Shown: in pieces, positions 4,599 through 5,432 of the stretch
Position numbering within the stretch: the stretch's first letter is position 1
How the letters are laid out: every line of letters begins with the position of its first letter
From: Methanosarcinales archaeon
Lineage (GTDB): Archaea > Halobacteriota > Syntropharchaeia > Alkanophagales > Methanospirareceae
Direction of reading: 5' to 3'
DNA: 5,432 bases
Assembly (NCBI GenBank): GCA_025464585.1
Contig: JAODGL010000080.1
Coordinates: 1 to 5,432, forward strand
The notes under the pieces: model-generated
Databases searched by the model: none
Told to the model about the DNA's origin: nothing
The model's input: only the letters and a program-made list of their open reading frames with translations
Position numbers and translations under genes: made by a program

Positions 4599-5432
4599 CT
4601 AAAGGAGTACTCCAACAACAAACCCAATTATCGCACCCGAATTAAGAAAAGGCAGCCCTGCATGCGGTTTGCCCCTGCCTGCAATCCTGCTCAGCACTGC
4701 GTAACCCGCTAAAGTTCCTATTAGCGCACCCAACGCAGGCGCGACACTTGCATATTTTACAAATGCTGACACAACCAGCAAAGAAGGGATAATCGCATCG
4801 CCGAGTCCCATGAAAAACGCTTCTTCCATTCCGCTCTCCTGGTCTTCACCTCGCAGTAAAGAAAAACTCCGCTTCCGCGGCAGGACAAAAAGAACAGGGA
4901 TTCGCAAATCCACGATGGATTCCGCCAATGACACCATGTGTTTCGTCTTGTAAACCGCAATTGCATCGTATACCGCTAATATTATCATCAATAGCAGAAC
5001 CGGAAGTACGCCAAGGGAAATACCAAATATCGCCGCCGCTCCGCCTCCTATTATCAAACCAGTCGCATCGAGGACATACCATTCCGGATATTTATACAGG
5101 AGAAGAGTAAGAAGAAAGGTGATAACCAAAGCTCCAATATTCAATCCAAAACCGAATACTGAACGGATAAGAGGATGAGTAACAGCCAGAGGGTAATATA
5201 AAATGAGACCATCCATCACGTAATATATCGTTACTGCCACCGCTGCAAGCATCACGAAATAAACAACCTTTTTACCTCCAAATCTAAGCACGATAAGAAT
5301 AAGTGCGGTGAAACATATAATGAGAGCGAAAAAATAGAGGGGATTCTTTATGTCCTCCGGATTTTCAAAAGCTTTTACGCCGGAAACTTCAAATGGCGTT
5401 GCCAGCATCAATCCAATTACTGCGGTAAGCAC
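4599..5432 (-). CDS. Presenilin/SPP-like intramembrane aspartyl protease (GxGD type), N terminus cut by window edge
   Basis: At least 277 residues of a multi-pass membrane protein of the archaeal presenilin homologue family (peptidase A22, SPP_2/DUF1119), which cleaves peptides within the membrane. Numbered from the window edge, the two catalytic motifs are YD at 155-156 (LAVYDAIAVYKTKHMV) and GLGD at 209-212 (FFMGLGDAIIPSLL), each inside a hydrophobic helix. The C-terminal substrate-binding PAL element appears as AGLPFLN at 258-264. The hydrophilic loop between the catalytic helices (about 183-203) is short and charged, as in archaeal homologues. Several further hydrophobic segments precede residue 150, consistent with nine helices in total. 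The first codon in the window is GTG, but it falls mid-helix in the presumed first membrane segment, so the true start almost certainly lies beyond the edge. It is convergent with DUF357; the substrate is unknown. Confidence 0.9.
   Translation of the reverse strand: MLTAVIGLMLATPFEVSGVKAFENPEDIKNPLYFFALIICFTALILIVLRFGGKKVVYFVMLAAVAVTIYYVMDGLILYYPLAVTHPLIRSVFGFGLNIGALVITFLLTLLLYKYPEWYVLDATGLIIGGGAAAIFGISLGVLPVLLLMIILAVYDAIAVYKTKHMVSLAESIVDLRIPVLFVLPRKRSFSLLRGEDQESGMEEAFFMGLGDAIIPSLLVVSAFVKYASVAPALGALIGTLAGYAVLSRIAGRGKPHAGLPFLNSGAIIGFVVGVLL

Noticed and set aside
4604..4613. GGAGTACTCC, a 10-bp perfect palindrome
   Set aside because: It lies in the last codons of the protease gene (GVLL) and is short enough to arise by chance.

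Overview
The window is a piece of an archaeal, probably euryarchaeal, genome. Three things point to this. It carries the archaeal-type 4-phosphopantoate--beta-alanine ligase of CoA synthesis, a trans-prenyl diphosphate synthase of the kind that makes archaeal lipid chains, and archaeal-type ribosomal proteins uS14 and uS8. It also has a DUF357 protein, a family that is mainly archaeal as I recall it, and archaeal TATA boxes (TTTAAATA, TTTATATAA) at suitable distances from starts. A NikR-type regulator with all four nickel ligands suggests an organism with a nickel economy, such as a methanogen or an anaerobic methane/alkane oxidiser. That lineage guess is inference only.

Left part (1-1355): a divergent metal-regulation locus. 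Two membrane proteins are read on the minus strand: an N-terminal fragment with a signal/anchor segment (1-159) and a 215-residue, histidine-rich, roughly six-helix protein (230-877). They face away from a NikR/CopG-type regulator (972-1355). The 94-bp AT-rich gap between the divergent genes holds a perfect 14-bp palindrome that contains a TATA box on each strand, plus an 8-bp inverted repeat. Together these look like a shared, autoregulated promoter/operator. The membrane proteins are therefore candidates for a nickel (or other metal) uptake or handling system, but I recognise neither family.

Centre (1409-4048): a plus-strand run of housekeeping genes. These are phosphopantothenate synthesis (CoA), geranylgeranyl-type prenyl diphosphate synthase (membrane lipids), uS14 (51 aa, easily overlooked), a 68-residue predicted tail-anchored coiled-coil protein with its own TATA box, and uS8. 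The usual archaeal spc cluster order (uL5-uS14-uS8-uL6) is broken here. uS14 follows a lipid gene, an unrelated small membrane-protein gene splits uS14 from uS8, and uL6 does not follow.

Right part (4049-5432): a 187-bp non-coding stretch holds a structured repeat element. It has arrays of a 10-bp unit (ACACAGATTW) in inverted orientation around a GC-rich core with two perfect 7-bp-stem hairpins. After it comes a DUF357 gene, another degenerate copy of the repeat, a T-tract, and a convergent minus-strand presenilin-like (GxGD) intramembrane aspartyl protease. The protease runs off the right edge, so its N terminus is missing.

The most interesting items are the repeat element at 4056-4219, the tail-anchored protein gene wedged between two ribosomal protein genes, and the divergent NikR/membrane-protein locus with its palindromic double promoter.
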